Origin: Formosa sp. Hel1_33_131 | GTDB lineage: Bacteria; Bacteroidota; Bacteroidia; Flavobacteriales; Flavobacteriaceae | Reading direction: 5' to 3' | Length of the DNA stretch: 64,000 nt | Assembly (NCBI GenBank): GCA_949499105.1 | Contig: CATEFX010000031.1 | Location: forward strand, 1-64,000 | In this document: one piece after another, positions 28,012-36,959 of the stretch | Layout: each line of letters opens with the position of its first letter | Numbering within the stretch: the stretch's first letter is position 1 | The notes under the pieces: generated by a model | The model's input: the letters and a program-made list of their open reading frames with translations, nothing else | Database searches by the model: none | Told to the model about the DNA's origin: nothing | Program-made: the position numbers and the translations under genes

Positions 28012-29814
28012 ATGACGCATTCTAATATAGAACTTCAACTACAAACCTTACCAAATACGCCTGGTGTCTATCAGTTTTACGACGCTTCGGGTGTGGTTAT
28101 TTATGTTGGAAAAGCTAAAAACTTAAAAAACAGAGTTCGTTCCTATTTTAACAAAGTCCATGACTATGGAAAAACAAATGTTCTTGTTAAGAAAATAGTT
28201 GAGATTAAGCACATCGTTGTTGAGACCGAAACAGATGCGTTGTTGCTTGAAAATAATCTTATCAAAAAATACCAACCGCGGTACAATGTGCTGTTAAAAG
28301 ATGACAAATCCTATCCATGGATTTGCATTAAAAATGAAGCGTTTCCAAGAGTCTTTCAAACCCGGCGCATGATCAAAGATGGGTCTGAGTATTTTGGACC
28401 CTATACCAGTATTAAAACAGTTTATACGCTTTTAGACCTTATCAAAGGACTCTTTCCATTGAGAACTTGTAAATACGATCTATCTAAAGAAAAAATAGTA
28501 AGTCAGAAATATAAAGTTTGTTTAGAATATCACTTAGGAAATTGTAAAGGAGCCTGTGAAGCTAAAGAGCACGAAGCGTCTTATTTGGAAAATATTGCAA
28601 CGATTCGCGAAATTTTAAAAGGAAATTTTAAAAATTCAATTTCAGTTTTTAAAGCTCAAATGAAATCATTTTCAGAGAATTTAGAGTTTGAAGCGGCCCA
28701 ATCCTTAAAAGAAAAACTACAAATTCTCGAAAACTATCAAGCCAAATCAACCATTGTGAATCCAAAGATTAGTAATGTTGATGTATTTTCAATTGTGAGC
28801 GACGAGAGCTATGCATATGTCAATTTTTTACAACTTTCTTACGGAGCAATCATTCGATCGCACACCATGGAATTGAAAAAGAAACTTCAGGAAACGGACC
28901 AAGCGTTATTAGAGTTAGCCATTACAGAAATACGCCAACGATTTGCGCTAGAATCTAAAGAGATTTATGTGCCTTTTGAAGTAAATTTAGGGGCTGGTTT
29001 TAAGATGACCATTCCCAAGGTAGGAGACAAAAAACAACTGATAGATTTGTCGTTGCGAAATGCTAAATATCAACGACTGGAACAATTAAAACAGGTTAAG
29101 ATTACCGACCCCGACCGTCATGTAGAGCGAATTATGGCGCAGATGAAATCGGACTTGCGACTTTCAGAAGCCCCCACTCATATCGAATGTTTTGACAATT
29201 CAAATATTCAAGGGACCCACCCTGTTGCGGCTTGTGTGGTTTTTAAAAATGGGAAACCTAGCAAAAAGGAGTATCGTCATTTTAATATAAAAACAGTGGT
29301 GGGACCAGATGATTATGCGTCAATGACCGAGGTTGTATATCGACGCTACAAGCGGTTATTAGATGAAAAAGAACCCTTACCACATTTGATTATAATTGAT
29401 GGAGGTAAAGGACAATTATCTGCTGCTTTAAAGAGTTTAGACGATTTAGAACTTCGTGGGAAAATTGCGATTATCGGAATTGCAAAACGTTTAGAAGAAT
29501 TATTCTATCCAAATGATCCAATTCCCTTATATTTAGACAAAAAAAGTGAAACTCTAAAAATCATACAACAACTTCGAAATGAAGCCCACCGTTTTGGGAT
29601 CGAACATCATCGCAATAAACGAAGTAAAACAGCTTTGAATTCCGAATTAGAATCGATTACTGGAATTGGTGAAAAAACGATTTTAGACTTATTAAAAAAG
29701 TTCAAATCGGTACAACGTGTTTCTTTCGCAGCCTTGGATGAATTAGAACAGGTAGTTGGAGTGTCAAAAGCTCGCATTATTTATAATTATTATCAAAAAA
29801 AATCAAGTGCGTAA
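28012..29814 (+). CDS. uvrC: Excinuclease ABC subunit C
   Basis: The nuclease subunit of nucleotide excision repair that makes both incisions around a lesion after UvrAB recognition. The 600-residue protein has an N-terminal GIY-YIG domain (GVYQFYDASGVVIYVGKAKN at about 18-37), a UVR/UvrB-binding helix pair near 205-240, and an RNase H-like C-terminal nuclease domain (HIECFDNSNIQG near 390 and IIDGGKGQL near 460). It ends with helix-hairpin-helix repeats (LESITGIGEKT). All key segments are present. The next gene begins at a GTG overlapping its last codons. Confidence 0.96.
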   Translation: MTHSNIELQLQTLPNTPGVYQFYDASGVVIYVGKAKNLKNRVRSYFNKVHDYGKTNVLVKKIVEIKHIVVETETDALLLENNLIKKYQPRYNVLLKDDKSYPWICIKNEAFPRVFQTRRMIKDGSEYFGPYTSIKTVYTLLDLIKGLFPLRTCKYDLSKEKIVSQKYKVCLEYHLGNCKGACEAKEHEASYLENIATIREILKGNFKNSISVFKAQMKSFSENLEFEAAQSLKEKLQILENYQAKSTIVNPKISNVDVFSIVSDESYAYVNFLQLSYGAIIRSHTMELKKKLQETDQALLELAITEIRQRFALESKEIYVPFEVNLGAGFKMTIPKVGDKKQLIDLSLRNAKYQRLEQLKQVKITDPDRHVERIMAQMKSDLRLSEAPTHIECFDNSNIQGTHPVAACVVFKNGKPSKKEYRHFNIKTVVGPDDYASMTEVVYRRYKRLLDEKEPLPHLIIIDGGKGQLSAALKSLDDLELRGKIAIIGIAKRLEELFYPNDPIPLYLDKKSETLKIIQQLRNEAHRFGIEHHRNKRSKTALNSELESITGIGEKTILDLLKKFKSVQRVSFAALDELEQVVGVSKARIIYNYYQKKSSA

Positions 29815-32029
29815 CTTACTAATCATATCATTTATTTTCTTATTCTCTTGGAGTTTTTCTCAAGAAAAAGAAGTTAAGAACCTTCGTGTCGGGTTGGTTC
29901 TTAGCGGTGGTGGCGCTAAAGGCTTAGCGCAAATAGGTGTGTTAAAGACCTTGGATAGCTTGGGTGTTCGCGTTGATTATATTTCTGGCACAAGTATGGG
30001 GTCTGTCGTTGGGGCATTGTATGCCTCTGGGTACACTGGAAAACAACTAGATTCAATTGTTAAAAAATTTGACTTCCAGACCCTAATTAATGATGAAGTA
30101 CCACGAGAGTCAAAAACCTTTTTTGAACGTAAAAATGCCGAAAAATATGCTTTTTCACTTCCTGTAAATAACTTTAAAATCCAACTGCCTTCTTCAATTT
30201 CTAGAGGACAAAACATGTTTAATTTATTTACGAAACTAACATTAAATGTTTCTGGTGTTAATGATTTTAGTAAACTTCCCATCCCTTTTTATTGCATCGC
30301 AACCGATATGCAAACCGGGCAAGAAGTCATATTAGATCATGGAAATTTAGCGCAAGCAATCGCCGCGAGCAGCGCTCTGCCGACACTTTTTCAACCGATC
30401 ACATTAAATAATAAATTATTGATGGATGGTGGAATCGTTAATAACTATCCCATTGAAGGCTTAAAATCCAAAAATTTAGATGTAATTATTGGGGTCGATG
30501 TCCAAGATCCATTACTAGACAAAAACCGTCTGAATTCCGTTTCAGACATTTTAATCCAAATCAATAATTTTAGTGCGGTTAAAGAGATGAAAGCCAAAGC
30601 CAAATTGACGGATATCTATATCCATCCAAACGTCAATGCGTATTCGCTTATTTCGTTCCAAGACAAAAATGAGATTATTAAAAATGGAGAAACAGCAACG
30701 GAAGAATTTTCAGAACAATTGAAAGCCATCGCAGCAGCCCAAAGTTATAAACCTGAACCCATTAATACGCCTCATTTTGATGAAATTAAAATTAATAAAA
30801 TTGAAATTTCAGGGAATGAAAAATACACAGCCTCCTATATTTTAGGAAAGCTAAGATTTAGAAGCAATGAGATGATTACTTATGACGACTTTAGCAAAGG
30901 CGTTAATAATTTGGTGGCGACCAATAATTTTGATAGTTTTTTATATAAGTTTTCACCTTCCGATCAAGGCTATGATTTAATGGCGAAAGTTATTGAATCC
31001 AAAAACACAACCTTTATCAAGCTTGGTTTACACTATGATCAATTATATAAAAGCGCCGTTCTTTTAAACCTTACTAAGAAACAATTGTTTCTTAAAAATG
31101 ACGTTTTGTCTTTAGATTTTATTCTTGGTGATAACAGCCGTTATAATTTTGACTACTATATTGATAAAGGCTTTTATTGGAGCGTAGGAATCAACTCTCG
31201 GTATATAGGGTTTAACCACTCTACCGACCCATCGGGGCTTATTAACACCATTAATTATCCATCCGTTGAAGAAATTCCGATGAATTTCAGGGATTTTACA
31301 CATCAGTTTTTTGTTGAAACACTGGTTAAAAAGGACTTAGCTCTAAAGATTGGGTTAGAGTTAAAGAACTTAAAGATTGCCACCAACGATAATGCATTTT
31401 TATCTGTTTTTGATACGTCTGAATATAAATTTGAAGACAGTCACTTTTTTAGCGGATTTGGTACTTTAAAGATCGATACCATTGACAATAAGTTTTTCCC
31501 GACGAGCGGATTTGTCTTTGAAGGTGGGTTTCAGTACTATTTTGCATCTTCAAATTCCAACGGAAATTTTAACGACTTCTCAATTATTAAATCACAACTA
31601 TCTAAAGCATTCAAAATCAATGATCAATTAGCACTTCATGTTGGGACAGAAGGCGGTTTTATTGTAGGAGATAGTAGTACGAAGGCCCTTCATTTTGGAC
31701 TCGGGGGTTATGGTCAAAATTATTTCAATAATTTCTCCTCGTTTTATGGGTATGATTATTTAGAACTTATTGGGGATAGTTTTGTAAAAGCTTTTGCGAC
31801 CTTAGATTATAAAGTCTTTAAGAATCATCATTTTAATATCTCCGCTAATTTTGCAAACATTGGAGAGGATATTTTTTTAAAAAGCGAATGGATCCAACCA
31901 CCTTCCTACGGAGGCTATTCTGTGGGATATGGTTATGAGACAATTTTTGGACCGATAGAAGTCAAATATAACTGGTCTGAAGAAACCAAAAAAACTGGTT
32001 TTTTTGTAAATGTAGGGTACTGGTTTTGA
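29807..32029 (+). CDS. Patatin-like phospholipase with POTRA and outer-membrane barrel
   Basis: A predicted outer-membrane protein of 740 residues resembling PlpD/type Vd secretion proteins. In order: signal peptide (RNLLIISFIFLFSWSFSQ), patatin domain with oxyanion loop SGGGAKG at 34-40, nucleophile GTSMGS (Ser63) and catalytic Asp207 in DGG. A POTRA-like segment spans about 325-400 (INKIEISGNEKYTASYI), followed by a 16-strand-type barrel ending GFFVNVGYWF. It is a lipolytic enzyme tethered to or passed through its own barrel. The GTG at 29807 gives a clean signal peptide and overlaps the uvrC stop by eight bases; a longer reading into uvrC is rejected. Confidence 0.88.
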   Translation: MRNLLIISFIFLFSWSFSQEKEVKNLRVGLVLSGGGAKGLAQIGVLKTLDSLGVRVDYISGTSMGSVVGALYASGYTGKQLDSIVKKFDFQTLINDEVPRESKTFFERKNAEKYAFSLPVNNFKIQLPSSISRGQNMFNLFTKLTLNVSGVNDFSKLPIPFYCIATDMQTGQEVILDHGNLAQAIAASSALPTLFQPITLNNKLLMDGGIVNNYPIEGLKSKNLDVIIGVDVQDPLLDKNRLNSVSDILIQINNFSAVKEMKAKAKLTDIYIHPNVNAYSLISFQDKNEIIKNGETATEEFSEQLKAIAAAQSYKPEPINTPHFDEIKINKIEISGNEKYTASYILGKLRFRSNEMITYDDFSKGVNNLVATNNFDSFLYKFSPSDQGYDLMAKVIESKNTTFIKLGLHYDQLYKSAVLLNLTKKQLFLKNDVLSLDFILGDNSRYNFDYYIDKGFYWSVGINSRYIGFNHSTDPSGLINTINYPSVEEIPMNFRDFTHQFFVETLVKKDLALKIGLELKNLKIATNDNAFLSVFDTSEYKFEDSHFFSGFGTLKIDTIDNKFFPTSGFVFEGGFQYYFASSNSNGNFNDFSIIKSQLSKAFKINDQLALHVGTEGGFIVGDSSTKALHFGLGGYGQNYFNNFSSFYGYDYLELIGDSFVKAFATLDYKVFKNHHFNISANFANIGEDIFLKSEWIQPPSYGGYSVGYGYETIFGPIEVKYNWSEETKKTGFFVNVGYWF

Positions 32030-32191
32030 AAAAATTGATAGCCACATCTAGTTCGCTGCTTTTTTGGAATAATAATTGCAAATTTGTTCTAAACATTAAG
32101 CGGTATGATTGATGTCGTAGAATTTTATCACCCATGGACAATGATTAATAGCGAAGAGTACGGGTCCGATAAAAAGAATAAATATAAACAC

Positions 32192-32968
32192 ATGAAAAAA
32201 AAAATATTTATAGTGTTGTTTTTGGCAAGTTTAGGCTTTTTAAATGCCCAACAAACCTCCTCTTTTGAGGCAGGCGAATGGCTAAAGTTTAAACTGAGTT
32301 ATAGTGGCTGGATGAAAGCAGGAAACGCAACCCTTCAAGTTTCAGAAACGACCTACGCTAGTAAGCCAGTTTATAGAGTGGTTGCTAAAGGGTGGACAAC
32401 GGGTCCTATTAAGTGGATTTTCAAGGTTCAAGACCACTACGAAAGCTATTTTGATAAGCAAACAGGGGCGCCTTATAAGTTTATTCGTGATATTGATGAA
32501 GGCGGTTATGTGAAAAATAGAATTATTGAGTTCGATCACAGCAACCAAAAAGCCCATATTACGGACATTAAAGACAGCACGAAAACCTCCGTTGATATCG
32601 GTAAAAATGTGCAAGATTTAGTCTCTGCTTATTACTATTTGAGAAATAATTATCAAACGAAAACAATTCAGATAAACGATATTGTAGCACTAGATATGTT
32701 TTTTGATAACGAAACGTTTAAGTTTAAATTAAAGTATTTAGGGAGAGAAACCATTCAAACGGCCTTTGGGAAAATTAAATGTCTAAAATTTAGACCCTAT
32801 GTAATGGCTGGACGTGTGTTTAGCGAAGAAGAAAGTCTCACGCTTTGGGTGAGTGCCGACGAAAATAAAATTCCATTGAGAATAAAAGCTGACCTAAGTG
32901 TTGGTTCTTTACGCTCTGATTTAATCGCTCAAAAAGGGCTAAAATATCCTTTTGAAATTCAATTTTAA
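32192..32968 (+). CDS. DUF3108 domain-containing exported protein
   Basis: A 258-residue protein with a signal peptide (KKKIFIVLFLASLGFLNAQ) followed by a DUF3108 domain beginning FEAGEWLKFKLSYSGWMKAG and ending with a short beta-rich tail. The family is periplasmic and of unknown function. The ATG at 32192 precedes a proper signal peptide, whereas the upstream in-frame ATG at 32105 would place about 29 polar residues before it. The stop codon overlaps the start of the next gene (TAATG), indicating coupling to the dioxygenase-family gene. Confidence 0.85.
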   Translation: MKKKIFIVLFLASLGFLNAQQTSSFEAGEWLKFKLSYSGWMKAGNATLQVSETTYASKPVYRVVAKGWTTGPIKWIFKVQDHYESYFDKQTGAPYKFIRDIDEGGYVKNRIIEFDHSNQKAHITDIKDSTKTSVDIGKNVQDLVSAYYYLRNNYQTKTIQINDIVALDMFFDNETFKFKLKYLGRETIQTAFGKIKCLKFRPYVMAGRVFSEEESLTLWVSADENKIPLRIKADLSVGSLRSDLIAQKGLKYPFEIQF

Positions 32969-33909
32969 TGAACAAAAACTCAAAAACCGACCAATTATCA
33001 AACAAACTGAAGGACAAATACCAGGCCATTCGCCAGGACCCAGACGTTTATTTAGAAGGCTTATTGTATAGTAAACCGATTACGTATTGGGATTATATAC
33101 ATACCGATGCGCTTCTGAGCTTACAAATTCAACGAACAGAATTTCCCGATGAGATGGTGTTTATTAGCTATCATCAAATCAATGAGCTTGTTTTTAAGAT
33201 GATTCTTTGGGAAATTCGACAAGTCGCAGAAGCATCCCCCTTGAGTTTGTCGTTTTTTAAAGACAAACTCATGCGTATCAGTCGTTATTTTGACATGCTA
33301 ACGACCTCTTTTGATATTATGAGAGACGGTATGGACGTGTCACAATACAATAAATTTAGACAGACACTCACGCCAGCAAGTGGTTTTCAAAGTGCTCAAT
33401 ATCGACTTATTGAATTTGCGTCTACAGAGCGTATCAATCTTATTGATGTCAGATTTCGTAAAAAAATAGATGCAAATACGTCTTTTGAAGAAGCGTTCGA
33501 ACATTTATACTGGCAAGCCGCTGGAAAAGACTTTAAGACGGGTCAAAAGTCAATTCTATTAATCAACTTCGAAAACCGTTATAAAAACGAGTTTAAAACG
33601 TTCATGGAGGCCTACGCTTCTAAAAATTTATGGTCAAAATTTAAAGAGCTTCCTGAAGAACATCAAAAAGATGAAGCACTAATTGCAGCGATGCGCCATT
33701 ACGATTATACAGTCAATATCACCTGGGTTATGGCACATTACAATGCCGCCAAACATTATATTTTAGGAAAAAATGGGGATGGTGTCGCGACAGGTGGAAG
33801 CGATTGGCAAAAATATATGCATCCAAAATACCAAAAAAGAATATTTTTTCCTGAACTTTGGAGCAACGATGAAAAAGACAATTGGGGACATGCAGTGGAA
33901 GGACTATAA
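32968..33909 (+). CDS. Tryptophan 2,3-dioxygenase family protein
   Basis: A 313-residue haem-dioxygenase family protein. Established members open the indole ring of tryptophan to N-formylkynurenine. Visible family features are YWDYIHTDALLSLQ near 28-41, the substrate-base histidine in SYHQINELVFKMILWEI near 70-85, the haem-ligand candidate histidine in WVMAHYNAAKH, and a GVATGGSDWQKYM loop equivalent to the GTGGS substrate loop. No other kynurenine-pathway gene is adjacent. It is coupled to the DUF3108 gene upstream and overlaps the peptidase gene downstream by 41 bases. Substrate could be tryptophan or a related indole. Confidence 0.88.
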   Translation: MNKNSKTDQLSNKLKDKYQAIRQDPDVYLEGLLYSKPITYWDYIHTDALLSLQIQRTEFPDEMVFISYHQINELVFKMILWEIRQVAEASPLSLSFFKDKLMRISRYFDMLTTSFDIMRDGMDVSQYNKFRQTLTPASGFQSAQYRLIEFASTERINLIDVRFRKKIDANTSFEEAFEHLYWQAAGKDFKTGQKSILLINFENRYKNEFKTFMEAYASKNLWSKFKELPEEHQKDEALIAAMRHYDYTVNITWVMAHYNAAKHYILGKNGDGVATGGSDWQKYMHPKYQKRIFFPELWSNDEKDNWGHAVEGL

Positions 33910-35149
33910 AAAATATTTTAAAGCAAGATATTTCCTTTATGGATTTATGATTATCAGCTTTTATAGCATTCTAAAAGGATGTTCAAGTGATGATTTAGTG
34001 GAGGCTGAGCCAGAGTTGATTGTCGAAAAAGACGATTATAAATTTGGATACAACCTAACTAACTATCGGGTCGTTAATGATACGATTAGGAGTGGTGACA
34101 GCTTTGGTGTGATCTTAGAACAACACCATTTGTTTTATCCACAAATACATCATATTGCTGAAAAAACAAAAGAAGTTTTTGACGTTCGTCAGTTAAGAAT
34201 TGGAAAGCCTTACACCGTTTTATATGACAAAGGTGAGGCCCAAAACCCTTTAATTTTCATCTATCAACCCAATAAAATTGAATATGTAGTCGTTGAGTTT
34301 TGTGATTCAATTATTGCATATACAGAAAGAAAGTCCGTTAAAGTTGTCGAAAAAGAGACGTTTGGGTTCATTCAAAGCACCCTCTCTGAAACCATGGAGG
34401 ATCAAGGTTTGCCTACCCAACTGATTTATGATATGTCTGATGACATCTACGCTTGGACCATCGATTTTTCTAGACTTCAGAAAGGCGATAATTTCAAAGT
34501 GATTTATGAAGAACGTTATGTAGACGATTCTATATACGCAGGGATTGAAAGCATTAAAGCTGCTTTTTTTGAACATAAAGGCGAATCGTTTTATGCGTTT
34601 AATTATATGAATGCGGATTCAAAAAACAGAACCGATTATTTTGATGAAAACGCAAAAAGCCTTCGAAAAGCCTTTTTAAAAGCACCGGTACAATTTAGCC
34701 GCATTTCTTCAAGATACAATTTAAAACGAAAAATAGCTTACTACGGAAACAGAGTTCGACCCCACAAAGGAACGGATTTTGCAGCCCCAATAGGCACGCC
34801 TATTTTAGCCACTGCAAACGGGACTGTGACGGCCTCTACACGAAAAGGAGGCAATGGAAAATATGTCAAAATCAGGCATAACGCCACTTATAGCACCCAA
34901 TATTTACACATGAGCAGACGCCTGGTAAGTGTAGGCGATTACGTCAAACAAGGAGATGTCATTGGGAAAGTTGGGATGACCGGAAATACCGGAGGCCCAC
35001 ATGTGTGTTATCGTTTTTGGAAAAACGGCAAACAAGTAGATCCATTCCGTCAAAAATTACCAGATGCAAAAGCATTACCTTTGCGATTAAAGCCCGATTA
35101 TCAGGTATTTATCGCGCCACTAAAACAACAATTAGACTCTATTAACTAA
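33869..35149 (+). CDS. M23-family peptidoglycan endopeptidase lipoprotein
   Basis: A 426-residue predicted lipoprotein. A hydrophobic N-terminal segment ends in ILKGC (Cys38) followed by SSDD, which resembles a surface-export signal. A central OPA/LysM-like beta region follows, and then a LytM/M23 domain at about 290-400 with zinc motif HKGTD (His299, Asp303) and the catalytic LHMS. The usual HxH near the end reads HVC (His378, Cys380), so the last zinc ligand is a cysteine. The ATG at 33869 has GGAG six bases upstream; an ATG at 33890 is possible. The gene starts inside the dioxygenase gene. pgi follows after 18 bases. Confidence 0.87.
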   Translation: MKKTIGDMQWKDYKKYFKARYFLYGFMIISFYSILKGCSSDDLVEAEPELIVEKDDYKFGYNLTNYRVVNDTIRSGDSFGVILEQHHLFYPQIHHIAEKTKEVFDVRQLRIGKPYTVLYDKGEAQNPLIFIYQPNKIEYVVVEFCDSIIAYTERKSVKVVEKETFGFIQSTLSETMEDQGLPTQLIYDMSDDIYAWTIDFSRLQKGDNFKVIYEERYVDDSIYAGIESIKAAFFEHKGESFYAFNYMNADSKNRTDYFDENAKSLRKAFLKAPVQFSRISSRYNLKRKIAYYGNRVRPHKGTDFAAPIGTPILATANGTVTASTRKGGNGKYVKIRHNATYSTQYLHMSRRLVSVGDYVKQGDVIGKVGMTGNTGGPHVCYRFWKNGKQVDPFRQKLPDAKALPLRLKPDYQVFIAPLKQQLDSIN

Positions 35150-35167
35150 CCATATTAAAACGAGCCA

Positions 35168-36787
35168 ATGGCATTAAATTCAATAAACCCAACTCAAACT
35201 AAAGCTTGGGACAAATTAAAAGACCACTTTGAAGCAATCAAAGACGATCATATGAAAACATGGTTTGAACAAAACCCTGGTAGAGCGGATGAATTCACAA
35301 TTAAATGGGACGACTTTTACGTCGATTTCTCAAAAAATAGAATGACTTCTGAAACCATGCAACTTTTCAAAGAATTAGCGGAAGAGATTAAACTTAAGGA
35401 CGCCGTTTCAAGTTATTTTGAAGGGGATACCATCAACCAAACAGAAGGTAGAGCGGTGATGCATACAGCGCTTCGTGCGCCAGAAAACTCCAAAATTCTT
35501 GTGGATGGTGTTAATGTTATTCCCGAAATATATAAGGTCAAGGCCTTAATGAAAAACTTTTCGGATGCTATTATTAACGGCACAAAAAATGGATTTTCTA
35601 ACAAAGCATTCACCGATGTTGTGAATATCGGAATTGGGGGGTCAGATTTAGGGCCAGCCATGGTGGTCGATTCGTTGGCTTTTTATGGCAATCATCTAAA
35701 ACCACATTTTGTAAGTAATGTCGATGGAGATCATGTCAACGAAGTCTTAAAGACGCTTAATCCAGAGACAACACTGTTTGTGATTGTCTCTAAAACATTT
35801 ACAACGCAGGAAACATTATCAAACGCCACAACAATTAGAGACTGGTTTTTAAACCACGCCACTCAGGATGATGTGGCAAAGCATTTTGTAGCAGTTTCAA
35901 CAAACACGGCCAAAGTAGAAGCCTTTGGAATTGAGCCCTCTAATATTTTCCCGATGTGGGATTGGGTAGGCGGACGTTTTTCACTTTGGAGCGCCGTTGG
36001 TTTAAGCATTAGTTTGGCAGTTGGGCATGACAATTTCGAATCCCTTTTAGAAGGAGCTCATAAAATGGACACCCATTTTAGGGAGGAAGAATTTGAAACA
36101 AACATTCCAACAGTACTCGCATTTTTGAGCATTTGGTATAATAATTTTTTCGAGGCAGAAAGTGAAGCTATAATCCCTTACACTCAATACTTGAATCAAT
36201 TTGCGACCTATTTACAACAAGCCATTATGGAAAGTAATGGTAAAAGTATTGACCGATCAGGAAATGAAGTTGGGTACGACACAGGTAATTTAATTTGGGG
36301 CGAACCCGGAACCAATTCTCAACATGCCTTTTTTCAGTTGATTCACCAAGGAACCAAATTGATTCCTGCCGATTTTATAGGGTTTACAAAATCGTTGCAT
36401 GGTAACAAAGACCATCAAGATAAGTTGATTTCTAATTATTTTGCCCAAACAGAAGCTTTATTAAACGGTAAAACAAAGGATGAGGTGGTCGCAGAAGGGA
36501 CTGCGCCAGAAATCATTCCTTTTAAAGTGTTTGCAGGGAATAAACCCACAAATACCTTACTTATTAACCAACTCACCCCTGAAAGCTTAGGGAAGCTGAT
36601 TGCGATGTATGAACATAAGATTTTTGTTCAAGGCGTGGTTTGGAACATCTATAGTTATGATCAATTTGGAGTCGAATTAGGTAAACAATTAGCAACAAAG
36701 ATTTTACATGAAATTAATACCAGCTCAATTACCAAACATGATGCTTCCACTTCAAACTTGTTAAAGCATTATCTAGAAAACAGCTAA
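35168..36787 (+). CDS. pgi: Glucose-6-phosphate isomerase
   Basis: Interconverts glucose 6-phosphate and fructose 6-phosphate in glycolysis and gluconeogenesis. The 539-residue protein has the sugar-phosphate segment [14 protein letters not shown] near 153, SKTFTTQET near 210, the PGI signature [14 protein letters not shown] near 268, and the catalytic [18 protein letters not shown] near 375. Length and motifs are complete. It ends the run DUF3108 - dioxygenase - M23 - pgi and is followed by a terminator. Confidence 0.97.
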   Translation: MALNSINPTQTKAWDKLKDHFEAIKDDHMKTWFEQNPGRADEFTIKWDDFYVDFSKNRMTSETMQLFKELAEEIKLKDAVSSYFEGDTINQTEGRAVMHTALRAPENSKILVDGVNVIPEIYKVKALMKNFSDAIINGTKNGFSNKAFTDVVNIGIGGSDLGPAMVVDSLAFYGNHLKPHFVSNVDGDHVNEVLKTLNPETTLFVIVSKTFTTQETLSNATTIRDWFLNHATQDDVAKHFVAVSTNTAKVEAFGIEPSNIFPMWDWVGGRFSLWSAVGLSISLAVGHDNFESLLEGAHKMDTHFREEEFETNIPTVLAFLSIWYNNFFEAESEAIIPYTQYLNQFATYLQQAIMESNGKSIDRSGNEVGYDTGNLIWGEPGTNSQHAFFQLIHQGTKLIPADFIGFTKSLHGNKDHQDKLISNYFAQTEALLNGKTKDEVVAEGTAPEIIPFKVFAGNKPTNTLLINQLTPESLGKLIAMYEHKIFVQGVVWNIYSYDQFGVELGKQLATKILHEINTSSITKHDASTSNLLKHYLENS

Positions 36788-36815
36788 AATTTTAAATATA
36801 ATTCAATTAAAATAT

Positions 36816-36852
36816 AAAAAACACTTGTTTTATTATAATTCAAGTGTTTTTT
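36816..36852 (+). terminator. Rho-independent terminator after pgi
   Basis: Stem AAAAACACTTG / CAAGTGTTTTT with a 14-base A/T loop is followed by T. It separates pgi from the receptor gene downstream. Confidence 0.8.
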
Positions 36853-36912
36853 ATATTGCCATAATTTGCTGTAGTTTTAACAATTACCTAATATTTATAG
36901 GATAATTATTCA

Positions 36913-36920
36913 TACTTTTG
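36913..36920 (+). promoter_or_regulatory. -7 promoter element for the first receptor operon
   Basis: TACTTTTG fits TAnnTTTG and lies 39 bases before the receptor ATG, giving a leader of about 35 bases. Confidence 0.5.
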
Positions 36921-36959
36921 TTTAACTAATTTAAAACGTTAATAAACATAATTAAAGTT

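Noticed and set aside
29756-29806. Upstream extension of the patatin gene into uvrC
   Set aside because: It overlaps the coding end of uvrC and would spoil the signal peptide. GTG at 29807 gives a clean one.
32105-32191. Upstream start for the DUF3108 protein
   Set aside because: It adds about 29 polar residues ahead of a normal signal peptide. The ATG at 32192 is more likely.
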